Positions 53,078 to 61,298 of a stretch of DNA of 64,000 nt are shown piece after piece. Source of the DNA: M3007 sp044226205 (lineage in GTDB: Bacteria; Bacteroidota; Bacteroidia; Chitinophagales; Saprospiraceae); contig JBGAHL010000003.1 of NCBI GenBank assembly GCA_044226205.1, positions 186,001 through 250,000 of the forward strand. The letters are read 5' to 3'. The notes below the pieces were generated by a model, which saw only the letters and a program-made list of their open reading frames with translations, was not told the origin of the DNA and made no database searches. Made by a program: the position numbers and the translations under genes. Every line of letters starts with the position of its first letter. Position 1 is the first letter of the stretch.

Positions 53078-54880
53078 CTAGAAACACCATCCGTTGTGCG
53101 TGCGCAAAGCCGCTGCGATTTGCTGGCGTTTGTCCTTGACATTCACGGGCGGGTACTTGGTGAAGCGTTTGACACCCATAAGGAAGGTTTTGAGCAAATC
53201 GCCGTCGGCGAAGGATGCCAGGGCATCCGTGGCATTTTTGGCGATACGCGCCGATGCGTCGTGGAAAAATACCTGCAGCATGGCGTCGTACACTTCCTGC
53301 GGTTGCGGTTTTTCCGTGCGCATGGAGAGTTTTTCAATGCGCAGCAGCATCGATTCGGCCACGTAGAGGTCGATGAGCATATCGGCGCAATTCATCAGGA
53401 TCTCCTGCTCGTCCTTGAGGTTGAGTTTGCCGTCCATCTGCATTTTGGCAGCACCGCCGGCGCACATCAGGATGATCTTTTTAAAATCGGCGATCGCTTT
53501 GTGCTCTTCTGCATAAGGGCCCTCGGTTTTTTCGAAAGAAGGCATGGACGCCAGTTCTTTCTGCACGGCCCAGGCCGGCCCCACGATATCGAGTTGACCT
53601 TTCATGGCGCGTTTGAACAACTGATCGACCATGAGCAGGCGATTGATCTCGTTGGTGCCTTCGTAAATGCGGTTGATACGGCTGTCGCGGTAAGCGCGGG
53701 CGGCCGGGTATTCTTCGGAGAAGCCGATGCCGCCGTGGATCTGCACGTTTTCATCGACACAGTAATCGGTCGCTTCGGAGCCGTAAACCTTTAAAATAGA
53801 ACACTCGATGGCGTATTCTTCGGCGGCTTCGAGCGTAGCCTGCCCGAAGGATTTGCCTTCTTCGGAGCCGGCGGCCTTGCGGTCCTGCATTTGTTCGGAA
53901 ATGCGGTACATGGCGCTTTCGCCGGCGAAGGTCCGGATGGCCATTTCGGCCAGTTTGAACTGAATGGCTCCGAAATTGCCGATCGGCTGCCCGAACTGGT
54001 TGCGTTCGTTGGCGTATTGCGTCGCCATGTCGAGCACGCGCTTGCTGCCGCCGATGCACATGACGCCGAGTTTGAAACGGCCGATATTGAGTGCGTTGAA
54101 AGCGATCAGGTGGCCCTTGCCGATCTCGCCGAGTACGTTTTCCGCGGGAACCTTGACATTTTCAAAAAAGACCTGGCGGGTGGAGGAGCCTTTGATGCCC
54201 ATTTTGTCTTCCTCGGCGCCCAGGGTCAGGCCCGGCGAATTGCGTTCCACGATGAAGCCTGTGAATTTTTCGCCGCCGATCTTGGCGAAAACGATGAAAA
54301 GATCGGCAAAGCCGGCGTTGGAAATCCACATTTTCTGCCCGTTGAGCAAGTAGTGCGAACCATCGGCGCTCAGGTCGGCGCGGGTTTTGGCGTTGAGCGC
54401 GTCGGAGCCGCTGCCCGGCTCGGTGAGGCAATAAGCCGCCTTGATATCGCCCGAAATGAGGCCCGGCAGGTAGTGCTGTTTCTGAGCTTCGGTGCCAAAA
54501 TACAGGATGGGCAACATGCCGATGCCCGTGTGGGCGGCAAACGGTACGCTGAAAGAACCCATCGGGCCAAACACGTCGGTAATCACCGTATTGGTGTTGG
54601 TGTCGAGTTCCATGCCGCCGTACTCGGCGGGCATGTGTGCGCCCAAAAGGCCGAGTTCGCCCATGCGTTTGAGCAGGGTAGCCGAGATGTTATTTTCCTG
54701 TTTTTCAATCTTTTGAGCGTTGGGGTAAATTTCCTGTTCGAGAAAATCCTGGGCCATTTTTTTGACCATCAGTTGTTCTTCGTTCAGGTCCTCGGGGATA
54801 AAAATATCCTCGGGACGGGCGTCGCGGATCAAAAATTCACCGCCTTTGAGTACATCGGATTGGACGAGCGTATCGGGCAT
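53078..54880 (-). CDS. Acyl-CoA dehydrogenase (VLCAD-like, 600 aa)
   Basis: The protein has 600 residues. It catalyses the first step of fatty-acid beta-oxidation with FAD. The dehydrogenase fold is clear: AYCLTEPGSGSDALNAKTRA, the FAD-contacting WISNAG, GIKGSSTRQVFFENVKVPAENVLGE, and the active-site region YRDSRINRIYEGTNEINRLL, in which the Glu of EGTNEI is the usual base position. The length and the C-terminal extension of about 150 residues (YAEEHKAIADFKKII ... VNVKDKRQQIAAALRTHNGW) match the membrane-associated very-long-chain group and ACAD9-like bacterial FadE proteins. It is divergent from the conflict operon across the long palindrome. The start at 54880 is a good ATG (MPDTLVQSDVLKGGEFLI). 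Confidence 0.93.
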   Translation of the reverse strand: MPDTLVQSDVLKGGEFLIRDARPEDIFIPEDLNEEQLMVKKMAQDFLEQEIYPNAQKIEKQENNISATLLKRMGELGLLGAHMPAEYGGMELDTNTNTVITDVFGPMGSFSVPFAAHTGIGMLPILYFGTEAQKQHYLPGLISGDIKAAYCLTEPGSGSDALNAKTRADLSADGSHYLLNGQKMWISNAGFADLFIVFAKIGGEKFTGFIVERNSPGLTLGAEEDKMGIKGSSTRQVFFENVKVPAENVLGEIGKGHLIAFNALNIGRFKLGVMCIGGSKRVLDMATQYANERNQFGQPIGNFGAIQFKLAEMAIRTFAGESAMYRISEQMQDRKAAGSEEGKSFGQATLEAAEEYAIECSILKVYGSEATDYCVDENVQIHGGIGFSEEYPAARAYRDSRINRIYEGTNEINRLLMVDQLFKRAMKGQLDIVGPAWAVQKELASMPSFEKTEGPYAEEHKAIADFKKIILMCAGGAAKMQMDGKLNLKDEQEILMNCADMLIDLYVAESMLLRIEKLSMRTEKPQPQEVYDAMLQVFFHDASARIAKNATDALASFADGDLLKTFLMGVKRFTKYPPVNVKDKRQQIAAALRTHNGWCF

Positions 54881-54938
54881 GACTTGAGAATGAATAGTGA
54901 TGAGTTGTTGGTTGAGGGGATGGTTGATGACGGTTGAT

Positions 54939-55119
54939 AAAAAAGGTTGATGAGGGTTGATAAGGTTTATAAGGTTGATAAAAGGAGGGTGGGTGCTCTC
55001 AGTTTTTTGGGAGTTGATGATGATGATGGTTTATTAGGCTGATAAGATTGATAAAACCCGAGAGCATCCACCCTCCTTTTATAAACCTCATAAACCTTAT
55101 CAACCCTCATCAACTTTTT
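54939..55119. repeat. Long imperfect palindrome built of GGTTGATAAGGTTTAT words
   Basis: Arms of about 60 bases (54939-55000 and 55060-55119) pair with few mismatches around a 59-base loop that holds more GTTGATGATGATGA-type repeats. The words (TTGATGAGGG, TTGATAAGGT, TTATAAGG) are the reverse complement of the decamers at 24411-24460. The palindrome fills most of the 380 bases between the acyl-CoA dehydrogenase and the SIR2-like gene. It could insulate the two promoters or form a cruciform. Confidence 0.8.
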
Positions 55120-55233
55120 AAATAACCCAGCGAAAGTTCGCTACAAAAGTAGGTTCTTTTTCAACGTCCGCAAGGGGCTTATGGTTTTGTTGACAAAATT
55201 TTTTTTGTGTCGTGTCGTAGCAGATCAATATGA

Positions 55234-55241
55234 TATTTTTG
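55234..55241 (+). promoter_or_regulatory. Possible Bacteroidota -7 element (TAnnTTTG) of the conflict operon
   Basis: TATTTTTG fits the TAnnTTTG consensus, 19 bases before the SIR2-like start. A TTTG at 55204-55207 is the nearest -33 candidate, but the spacing is a few bases too long. The call is weak. Confidence 0.3.
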
Positions 55242-55259
55242 CAGCCAGACCCAATCCAT

Positions 55260-56378
55260 ATGAATAGTCCTTCGCCCCTTTCCGACGCTTTTTGGTCCGA
55301 TTTGCTCAAAGCCCTGCGCGCGCAGCAATGCGTGTTGTTTCTCGGCCCCGATGCACTGCCCGATCTGCCCCTTTTCGAGGCCCTGTGCCGCTACCTCGGC
55401 GGCGACCTCACCGCCGACCCGCCCCGACCGCCCGAGGATGTGCTGGCGGTGTATCCCAACGAAGAACTGTTTCTGTTCGCCAACACGGGCGACCGCGCGG
55501 CCCTGTCGTTTCGGCTCGATGATTTTTACCGCGAACAGGAAAAACGCCTGGCGCCCGTGTACCGCCAGATCGCGGCATTACCCCTGCCGCTCGTGGTGTC
55601 GCTGCTGCCCGACGAGGGTCTGCACCGCGCGTTCGACGAGGAGGGTGTGCAACATCAGTTTGTGTGCTACAATTTCCGGGGCCGGGCGGCCGGCGAGCTG
55701 CGCCCGCCCAAACAGCGGCGCATGGTGTTCAATCTTTTCGGCAACGTCAACGAAGCCGATTCGCTGGTGCTCGACCACGACGACTTGTTTGGCTTCATCG
55801 CCGAGTTCCTCGGGTCCCGCAAATTGTCCGATACCCATGTAGTGGTGCAGGACATGCTGGGCAGCGGCAGTTCGGTGTTTCTGTTCGTCGGTTTTCAGTT
55901 TGACAAATGGTACATGCAGCTCCTGCTGCGCGCGCTCAACCCCGCCAAATTCAAGGCGCGGCAGTACGCCGTGAACCCCAGCGCGGCACATTCTACGCGT
56001 GTTTTCCTCAGCCAGCAGTTTAAAATGACTTTCGTGGACGAGTGGCAACCCGCCGATTTTCTCGCCGAACTTTCCCGCCGCTGGCAGGCCGACCAGTCGG
56101 CTTCCGCTGCCGAGGGCGGCAACCGCCCCACGCCCGCCCAGCTGCGCGACTGGCTCAAAAACGCCCAGACTGAACGGGTGCTCGAAGCCCTCGATGCCAT
56201 CGCCCAGGCTGCGGCCGACAACGATTTGCAGCACCAGACTGCAATGCTCAGCGCCCGCCATAGCCGCCTCGAATTGTCGCTGCTCAAAGGCGTCATCTCG
56301 GCCGACAATGCCAAACTGGAAGCCAACCAGATCAACGACGCCCTGCTCAACCTCATCGCCCAACTGCCCCAGCCATGA
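55260..56378 (+). CDS. SIR2-like domain protein with C-terminal EAD11-like effector-associated domain
   Basis: The protein has 372 residues. The N-terminal part (QQCVLFLGPDALPDLPLFEA, where sirtuin-like folds have a GAGxS loop) and VFLFVGFQFDKWYMQLLLRA match SIR2-like NAD-binding/NADase effectors of bacterial conflict systems. The usual GAG loop is degenerate (GPD). Residues about 295-372 (QTERVLEALDAIAQAAADND ... LSARHSRLELSLLKGVISAD, then NAKLEANQINDALLNLIAQL) match the effector-associated domain 11 pattern. That adaptor links an effector to a STAND NTPase or similar partner by like-with-like contact. The stop overlaps the start of the STAND gene by four bases (ATGA), so the two are coupled. 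I infer an NAD-depleting or NAD-sensing effector of the next protein's sensor. ATG 55260 was preferred to a start ten codons upstream. Confidence 0.78.
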   Translation: MNSPSPLSDAFWSDLLKALRAQQCVLFLGPDALPDLPLFEALCRYLGGDLTADPPRPPEDVLAVYPNEELFLFANTGDRAALSFRLDDFYREQEKRLAPVYRQIAALPLPLVVSLLPDEGLHRAFDEEGVQHQFVCYNFRGRAAGELRPPKQRRMVFNLFGNVNEADSLVLDHDDLFGFIAEFLGSRKLSDTHVVVQDMLGSGSSVFLFVGFQFDKWYMQLLLRALNPAKFKARQYAVNPSAAHSTRVFLSQQFKMTFVDEWQPADFLAELSRRWQADQSASAAEGGNRPTPAQLRDWLKNAQTERVLEALDAIAQAAADNDLQHQTAMLSARHSRLELSLLKGVISADNAKLEANQINDALLNLIAQLPQP

Positions 56379-59113
56379 ACCGTTACCCCGGCATACGCCC
56401 CTTCACCGCGGCCGAACGCCCGCTCTTTTTCGGCCGCGACGACGATATCGAACGCCTGATCCGCCTCATACGCGTGGCGCAGCTGACCGTTTTGTACGGC
56501 CGCTCGGGCTACGGCAAAAGTTCGCTGCTGCAGGCCGGCGTGTTGCCCGTGCTGCGCGACGAGGGCGAGTTGCCGTTCAGCGAAGTGCGCATCGGGCCGT
56601 ACAAACCCGGCGAATCGCCCACGCCCGTGCAGACCCTGTTGTCGGCCGCGCAGGCCCCCGGCGGCACGGCGCCCGATTCGCTTTGGCAGGCTTTCAAGCA
56701 ACGCCAGCAGGGTGGGGGTGGCGATCGTTTTTTGTTGTTTTTTGATCAATTCGAGGAATTGTTTACCTACCCGGCGGAGCAAGTCCTCGCTTTTAAACAA
56801 CAGCTCGCCGAAGCGCTGTACGCCCTCGTGCCCGACCGCTATGGCCGCGCGGCTACCCAATTGCCCGCCGCCGAACGCGCCGCGTTTTTTACGCCTTTTG
56901 AGCTAAAAGTCGTGTTCGCCATCCGCTCCGACCGGATGAGCCAGCTCAATACCCTGAAAGACTACCTGCCCAACCTGCTCCAGCACAGCTACGAACTCGA
57001 CGCGCTCGACGAAAAAGCGGCCACCCAGGCCATCACCGCACCGGCCGCCCTGCCGCAATCGGCGGGTTTCGCGACGCCGCCGTTTCAGTACCGCCCCGAC
57101 GCGCTCTCGGCCATTATCGGCGCCCTGCGCGACGAGCGCGGCCGCGTGGAGACCAGCGCCCTGCAGATCGTGTGTCGCCACGTGGAAGACAATATCGTGG
57201 CGCGCTTCCAGATCGCGGAAGTGGGCGCCAACGACCTCGGCGACCTTCAGTCGGTCTTTGCCGATTTTTACAACAACACCCTCGCCACTCTGCCCGCCGC
57301 CGAACAGGCCGATGCCCGCCGCCTCTGCGAAGACGTGCTCGTGAGCCCCGAGGGCGTGCGCCTGCCCTTCGCTGCCCAGGCCCTGAACGCCCAGGGCTTT
57401 TCGCCCGGCCTGCTCGACGCCCTGGCCCGTGCTTCCCTGTTGCGCGTGGAGCGCGACGAGCAGGGGCGCATGCTCTACGAGATCGGGCACGACACGCTCG
57501 TGCCGCCCATCCTCGACGCCGCCAAACTGCGGCGGGAAGAGGAGGAAAAACGCCGCCTGCTCCGGGAGGCGGTGGAAGCGAAGCATGCGCGGCAGGAAGC
57601 GGAGCGCAAACAGCGCCGCGCCTACCTGTTCACGGCGGGCGCCGTCTTGCTCACCCTGTTCGCTGTGGGGTCGTCTTATCTCGCCTACCTCAAATCGCAG
57701 GAAGCCAGCGAAAAAGCCCGGCTGGTACTCGAGAAAGAAGAGCAAGTGAAGCAGGCCGAGGGAAAAATTGCCGAAAAAACCGCCCAGGCTACCGATGCCC
57801 TGCGCCGCGCCGACGAAAAGGAAGCCGAGGCCAAAAGCAACTACGACGAGGCCCAGCGCCAGAAAACCGCCACGGCCGAGCAAAAACGCCTGGCCGCCGA
57901 GGCTTTGGCACAGGCCCGCGCGGAGCGCCGCAATGTGGAAGTCGCCACCACAGGCATCGTGCAAAACCTCGTGGAAAACGCCGACAAAAAAATCTACCAC
58001 CTGGACTATGCCAACGCCGCCACGCTACTCAACGAGGCGTACGACCTCGTGCGCGACCGCGACGACGACAGCCCCCTGGCCCTTTACCGCGACCCCGTGG
58101 CCTACGGGCTGCTGGAAATGGCTTTTTTCTATATGCACACGGGCCAATACACCTTTGCCCGATACGAACTGGAAACCGCCGGCAAACTGTACGGCCAGTC
58201 TTTCCCGGAATTAGGGGGCATTGTGACCATCGACCAGCCCGGCAACCGCGATAAACTGAAACAAGCCTTCCTGCGTTTCCGCCCCGATCGCTACCGCGAA
58301 CTCGAAGCGCGCTACTACCCCGACATGGTCAAAATACCCGCCGGGGAGTTTATGATGGGCTGCGATTCGACGATCGATCCTGATTGCCCGCAGGAGGAAT
58401 TACCCTTACACCCCGTCCGCCTGAGCGCTTTCGAAATGGCGCGCACGGAAACGACCATGTGGCAGTACAACCTGTTTTGCCTGGCGACCAGCAGGCCCAT
58501 CAGTAATTTTCACGATTCTTCCTGGGGTGAGCCGCGCGGGGATGATCCAGTGATTGGCGTCAGTTGGTATGACGCAGCCCTGTATGCCAACTGGCGCAGT
58601 GTACAGGCAGGTTTGGAGCCGGTCTATGTTTTTGCTGATACAATTGGGAAAAAGCAGGAGGATTGGCAGATAGATACTCGTCTGACCGCCAAGGGTTACC
58701 GCCTCCCCTCGGAAGCGGAGTGGGAATACGCGGCACGGGGAGGGGAGCGGCATGTTTACAGCGGCAGCAATGATTTGGAAGAGGTGGGGTGGTATAATAT
58801 AAACAGCGGCGGTCGTACCCGCCCCACCGCCGGCAAAAAAGCCAATGCCTTCGGCTTGTTCGACATGAGCGGTAATGTGTGGGAGTGGTGTGAGGACTGG
58901 TATTCCTATGATTATTACAAGGAATGCTACAATCAGGGAGTGATTGTTGACCCGCGAGGGCCGGAAGAGGGAGTCCCCCGCGTCTTACGCGGCGGCAGCT
59001 ACTGGGACGTTGCGCGGCTCTGCCGCTCGGCGTACCGCAACCTCAACCTCCCGGCGTTCGTCTACCGCTTCAATGGTTTCCGCCTGGCGGCGTCCTTCCA
59101 GGGAGGGGACTGA
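56375..59113 (+). CDS. STAND NTPase (nSTAND1-like) with TM helix, coiled coil and C-terminal FGE/C-lectin-fold domain
   Basis: The protein has 912 residues. It opens MNRYPGIRPFTAAERPLFFG, the usual start of the nSTAND1 group. The P-loop is GRSGYGKSS (42-50) and Walker B is LLFFDQFEELF (Asp124), followed by winged-helix-like and HETHS-type regions (FAIRSDRMSQLN, YELDALDEKAATQAI). A transmembrane helix at about 415-435 (YLFTAGAVLLTLFAVGSSYLAYL) is followed by a long coiled coil (SQEASEKARLVLEKEEQVKQ to about 530) and a helical TPR-like stretch. From 645 is an FGE-sulfatase-type domain (MVKIPAGEFMMGC, PVIGVSWYDAALYANW, GYRLPSEAEWEYAARGGERH, GLFDMSGNVWEWCEDW, RVLRGGSYWDVARLCRSAYR). The paired catalytic cysteines of true FGE are missing, so it is a binding domain. 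It probably senses a ligand outside and activates the SIR2 effector. The FGE-coding DNA is a mosaic in GC content. Confidence 0.85.
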   Translation: MNRYPGIRPFTAAERPLFFGRDDDIERLIRLIRVAQLTVLYGRSGYGKSSLLQAGVLPVLRDEGELPFSEVRIGPYKPGESPTPVQTLLSAAQAPGGTAPDSLWQAFKQRQQGGGGDRFLLFFDQFEELFTYPAEQVLAFKQQLAEALYALVPDRYGRAATQLPAAERAAFFTPFELKVVFAIRSDRMSQLNTLKDYLPNLLQHSYELDALDEKAATQAITAPAALPQSAGFATPPFQYRPDALSAIIGALRDERGRVETSALQIVCRHVEDNIVARFQIAEVGANDLGDLQSVFADFYNNTLATLPAAEQADARRLCEDVLVSPEGVRLPFAAQALNAQGFSPGLLDALARASLLRVERDEQGRMLYEIGHDTLVPPILDAAKLRREEEEKRRLLREAVEAKHARQEAERKQRRAYLFTAGAVLLTLFAVGSSYLAYLKSQEASEKARLVLEKEEQVKQAEGKIAEKTAQATDALRRADEKEAEAKSNYDEAQRQKTATAEQKRLAAEALAQARAERRNVEVATTGIVQNLVENADKKIYHLDYANAATLLNEAYDLVRDRDDDSPLALYRDPVAYGLLEMAFFYMHTGQYTFARYELETAGKLYGQSFPELGGIVTIDQPGNRDKLKQAFLRFRPDRYRELEARYYPDMVKIPAGEFMMGCDSTIDPDCPQEELPLHPVRLSAFEMARTETTMWQYNLFCLATSRPISNFHDSSWGEPRGDDPVIGVSWYDAALYANWRSVQAGLEPVYVFADTIGKKQEDWQIDTRLTAKGYRLPSEAEWEYAARGGERHVYSGSNDLEEVGWYNINSGGRTRPTAGKKANAFGLFDMSGNVWEWCEDWYSYDYYKECYNQGVIVDPRGPEEGVPRVLRGGSYWDVARLCRSAYRNLNLPAFVYRFNGFRLAASFQGGD
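58997..59089 (+). other. Candidate diversity-generating retroelement (DGR) variable region
   Basis: The codons after GGC GGC are AGC TAC TGG GAC GTT, then GCG CGG CTC TGC CGC, then TCG GCG TAC CGC AAC CTC, then AAC CTC CCG GCG TTC GTC, then TAC CGC TTC AAT GGT TTC. Almost every position that is Asn in relatives is an NNY codon here, many encoding hydrophobic or aromatic residues (Leu, Phe, Val, Tyr), as adenine-directed mutagenesis of AAY template codons would give. Invariant codons (CGG, TGC, CGC, CCG, GCG) contain no adenine. The region is at the very end of the FGE fold, before the GFRLA strand, where DGR targets carry their variable residues. The template repeat and reverse transcriptase are not in the window. 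Confidence 0.55.
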
Positions 59114-59168
59114 CCCTTCCGGTTCAATCGGTGAGCAAAAAAGCAAGTCCGGCCTGCCCGCCGCGAGC

Positions 59169-59249
59169 GCGCCCTGCGATAGCGGGCGCAGCCGCGACGG
59201 GTGGCCGCAAGGGGGAAAAGGGATTCGGCGTAGCCGAAATTTTTTTTTG
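59169..59249 (+). terminator. GC-rich hairpin then terminator hairpin after the STAND-FGE gene
   Basis: The first hairpin (59169-59189) has an eight-pair GC-rich stem with one bulge and the tetraloop GATA. A second (TTCGGC gta GCCGAA, 59224-59238) is followed by TTTTTTTTT and looks like an intrinsic terminator. In phage DGRs a GC-rich hairpin downstream of the variable region promotes retrohoming; whether the first hairpin serves that purpose is speculative, as it is about 75 bases beyond the region. Confidence 0.6.
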
Positions 59250-59428
59250 GGAATACGGGGACGTGGGTGAAATGCTTGATTTAGAACCACCTGTATTCAA
59301 AATAGCTTGCTTCTACGAGCGAAACAGGGGCTGCGCGAGATCAAGCGGATGTGCTTCGGTTAATTATCTTAGCGAGTAAAAACTAGAGCGGAGGGTAGAA
59401 GGTGAAAGTTTTTGGGGTTTTAGCTTCG

Positions 59429-59599
59429 GATGTCTCCCTGCGGTCGACAGGACACGGCGCATTTTTTGGGCAAAACCTTATCAGATTTCTCCCTGCGGTC
59501 GAAATTTTACCCACTGAAAAAATTTCGACCGCAGGGAGAAATCTGGGGAATATTGCCTTGTTTAATCGTTCCATGTCCTGTCGACCGAAGGGAGACATC
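59429..59599. repeat. Nested palindrome with TCTCCCTGCGGTCGA modules
   Basis: The outer arms (59429-59457 and 59571-59599) pair with two mismatches in 29 bases. The inner arms (59482-59508 and 59519-59545) are perfect 27-base complements with a ten-base loop. All four arms share TCTCCCTGCGGTCGA or a one-base variant. This occupies most of the 540 bases between the STAND gene and the serine hydrolase gene. Apart from the hairpins at 59169-59249 I see nothing else there. Confidence 0.85.
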
Positions 59600-59651
59600 T
59601 GATCAAGTACAGTGTATTTGAAGTAAAAACCTGGGCAGCGTCAACATAATC

Positions 59652-61034
59652 TTAGCGCACCTTAATGAATTTACCCCTTCCGATTTTACCATTGGACATT
59701 TGAATCCAGACCCAATAAGTAGATGGCGCCCAATGACTTATATCAAGCCGAATCTGTTCTGCCGAACTTTTTATTCGCTCCTGAAATATCACTTTCCCAT
59801 TCAGGTCTGTCACCATAAGATCACTTCCGGCTTCCACATACCCCTCCAGCCTGACTTCCCCGGTTGCAGGATTAGGATATAGGATCAGGTCGGTAACATC
59901 GATCTCCGACGCCAAATTGGTCAATTGACTGCGAAGCGGAAAGTAAATCGATTGAAAGACCAAGTTGCCATTTTGCGAAGCGCTATTAGTCATTGTCACC
60001 ACGATAAAGTTTTTCTCTTCATCCCAGTACATATTGCTCTGGTGTATGAGTATACCGGAATGGCCAAATCCATATAACTGCTGGTTTACATTAACCGGCA
60101 ACCTGATCATTCCAAGCCCATAAGCCCAACCCGGTCCCCAAAAGCCTTCACTTTGCGGCGCAATTGTGAACATTTCAGCGTAGCTGTCGACCGTAAGGAT
60201 GTTACGGTCTTTATACAACGCTTTGGCCCACAATGCCATATCGTGCGGGGTACTCACGACGTAACCGACCGCGAATCCCTGCGTCAGGAGCGTCGTTCGT
60301 GGCATGGAGGAAAAATTTACCAGCACACCGCCTACCATATTCCACATGCCTGCATCCGGGCCTGGGAAGGTTTCAAATCCGCCACACCAGGTGTGATTTA
60401 AACCAAGTGGTATGAAGAAACGGGTTCTCAGGTTTTCGTGCAGCGTTTCACCTGTCACCTTTTCAATGACCAGACCCAGCACGACATAATTACTGCTGGA
60501 ATACGCCCAAGAAGTGCCCGGCGGAAAGTCGTTGGGCTGATCCAGATAACGCTCAAGCACCTCGCCCGGCGCCAAGGATATGCCGGAAAACAATTCATTG
60601 GCCCATGCCGGGTTTTTCTGAAATTCGTGAACCCCGGCAGTTTGATTGAGCAGCTGGCGAATAGTGGACATAGTATCCACATAGGGTATCGCGGACAAAT
60701 AATGCGTGTAGGGCGAGTCCAGTTGAATCAATCCTTCTTCTACTAACTGGAGTACGCATGCAGCAACCATAGTTTTGGTCAGGCTCGCCGTAAAAAACAA
60801 TGTTGTATCGGTAAGGGGCTGCCCATATTGATCAATCCCTTTTTGTCCCCACCATAATTGACCGTCAGGCATAACTACGGCTACGCCCACGCCTTTGTCG
60901 CCCTGTGAAGACATTTGATAATCAATAGCATCATTGAATAATGTCACTAATGCGCTATCTACTTGTGCAGCGGCATTCCACGGATGAACGACGATGCTTA
61001 ACAAGAAAACAATTGTCAATACCAGATTTTTCAT
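59652..61034 (-). CDS. Secreted serine hydrolase of the class C beta-lactamase fold with T9SS sorting domain
   Basis: The protein has 460 residues with a signal peptide (MKNLVLTIVFLLSIVVHPWNAAAQ). The nucleophile motif is SLTK (Ser84 to Lys87) in FFTASLTKTMVAACVL. The second motif is in SWAYSSSNYVVLGLVIEKVT, where the usual Tyr-x-Asn appears as Tyr-Ser-Ser. The third is GHSGILIHQ in place of KTG. This matches D-aminopeptidase/esterase-like relatives rather than resistance enzymes. The end (LYPNPATGEVRLEGYVEAG ... STYWVWIQMSNGKIGRGKFI) is a T9SS sorting domain. It is exported and could trim peptides or esters at the surface. The AT-richer codon use differs from most neighbours, hinting at later acquisition. 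Confidence 0.87.
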   Translation of the reverse strand: MKNLVLTIVFLLSIVVHPWNAAAQVDSALVTLFNDAIDYQMSSQGDKGVGVAVVMPDGQLWWGQKGIDQYGQPLTDTTLFFTASLTKTMVAACVLQLVEEGLIQLDSPYTHYLSAIPYVDTMSTIRQLLNQTAGVHEFQKNPAWANELFSGISLAPGEVLERYLDQPNDFPPGTSWAYSSSNYVVLGLVIEKVTGETLHENLRTRFFIPLGLNHTWCGGFETFPGPDAGMWNMVGGVLVNFSSMPRTTLLTQGFAVGYVVSTPHDMALWAKALYKDRNILTVDSYAEMFTIAPQSEGFWGPGWAYGLGMIRLPVNVNQQLYGFGHSGILIHQSNMYWDEEKNFIVVTMTNSASQNGNLVFQSIYFPLRSQLTNLASEIDVTDLILYPNPATGEVRLEGYVEAGSDLMVTDLNGKVIFQERIKSSAEQIRLDISHWAPSTYWVWIQMSNGKIGRGKFIKVR

Positions 61035-61298
61035 GACTAATGCAATGGTTTTTATTTTAAATTTTGGGAGTTGAAATCAAATCACCATACTAATCTTTAC
61101 CCTGTTTCAACTATTCTAAAAGGATATAAATCAATATTGAACATGATTTTAGTGATGGTTTGTGAATAAGGGCTATCTTGAACAATCGTTTGAGCAACTT
61201 GGGATACACACGAATTTTTGCAGGCTCTCCATCCTCAGGATGCCAATATTTTCAGACCAGTGATATCAATTGAAAAGGGATGGACGAGCAACCTTTCT

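Noticed and set aside
53078..55260. Promoter of the acyl-CoA dehydrogenase gene inside the long palindrome
   Set aside because: No convincing -33/-7 pair could be placed.
56375..59113. Reading the C-terminal domain as an active formylglycine-generating enzyme
   Set aside because: The paired active-site cysteines are absent; only the fold motifs remain.
59402..59621. Short frames in both directions after the STAND gene
   Set aside because: Made of the TCTCCCTGCGGTCGA palindrome.
59652..61034. Beta-lactamase resistance gene
   Set aside because: Motifs fit the broad serine-hydrolase group; the KTG motif is replaced by HSG and the protein is a T9SS cargo.
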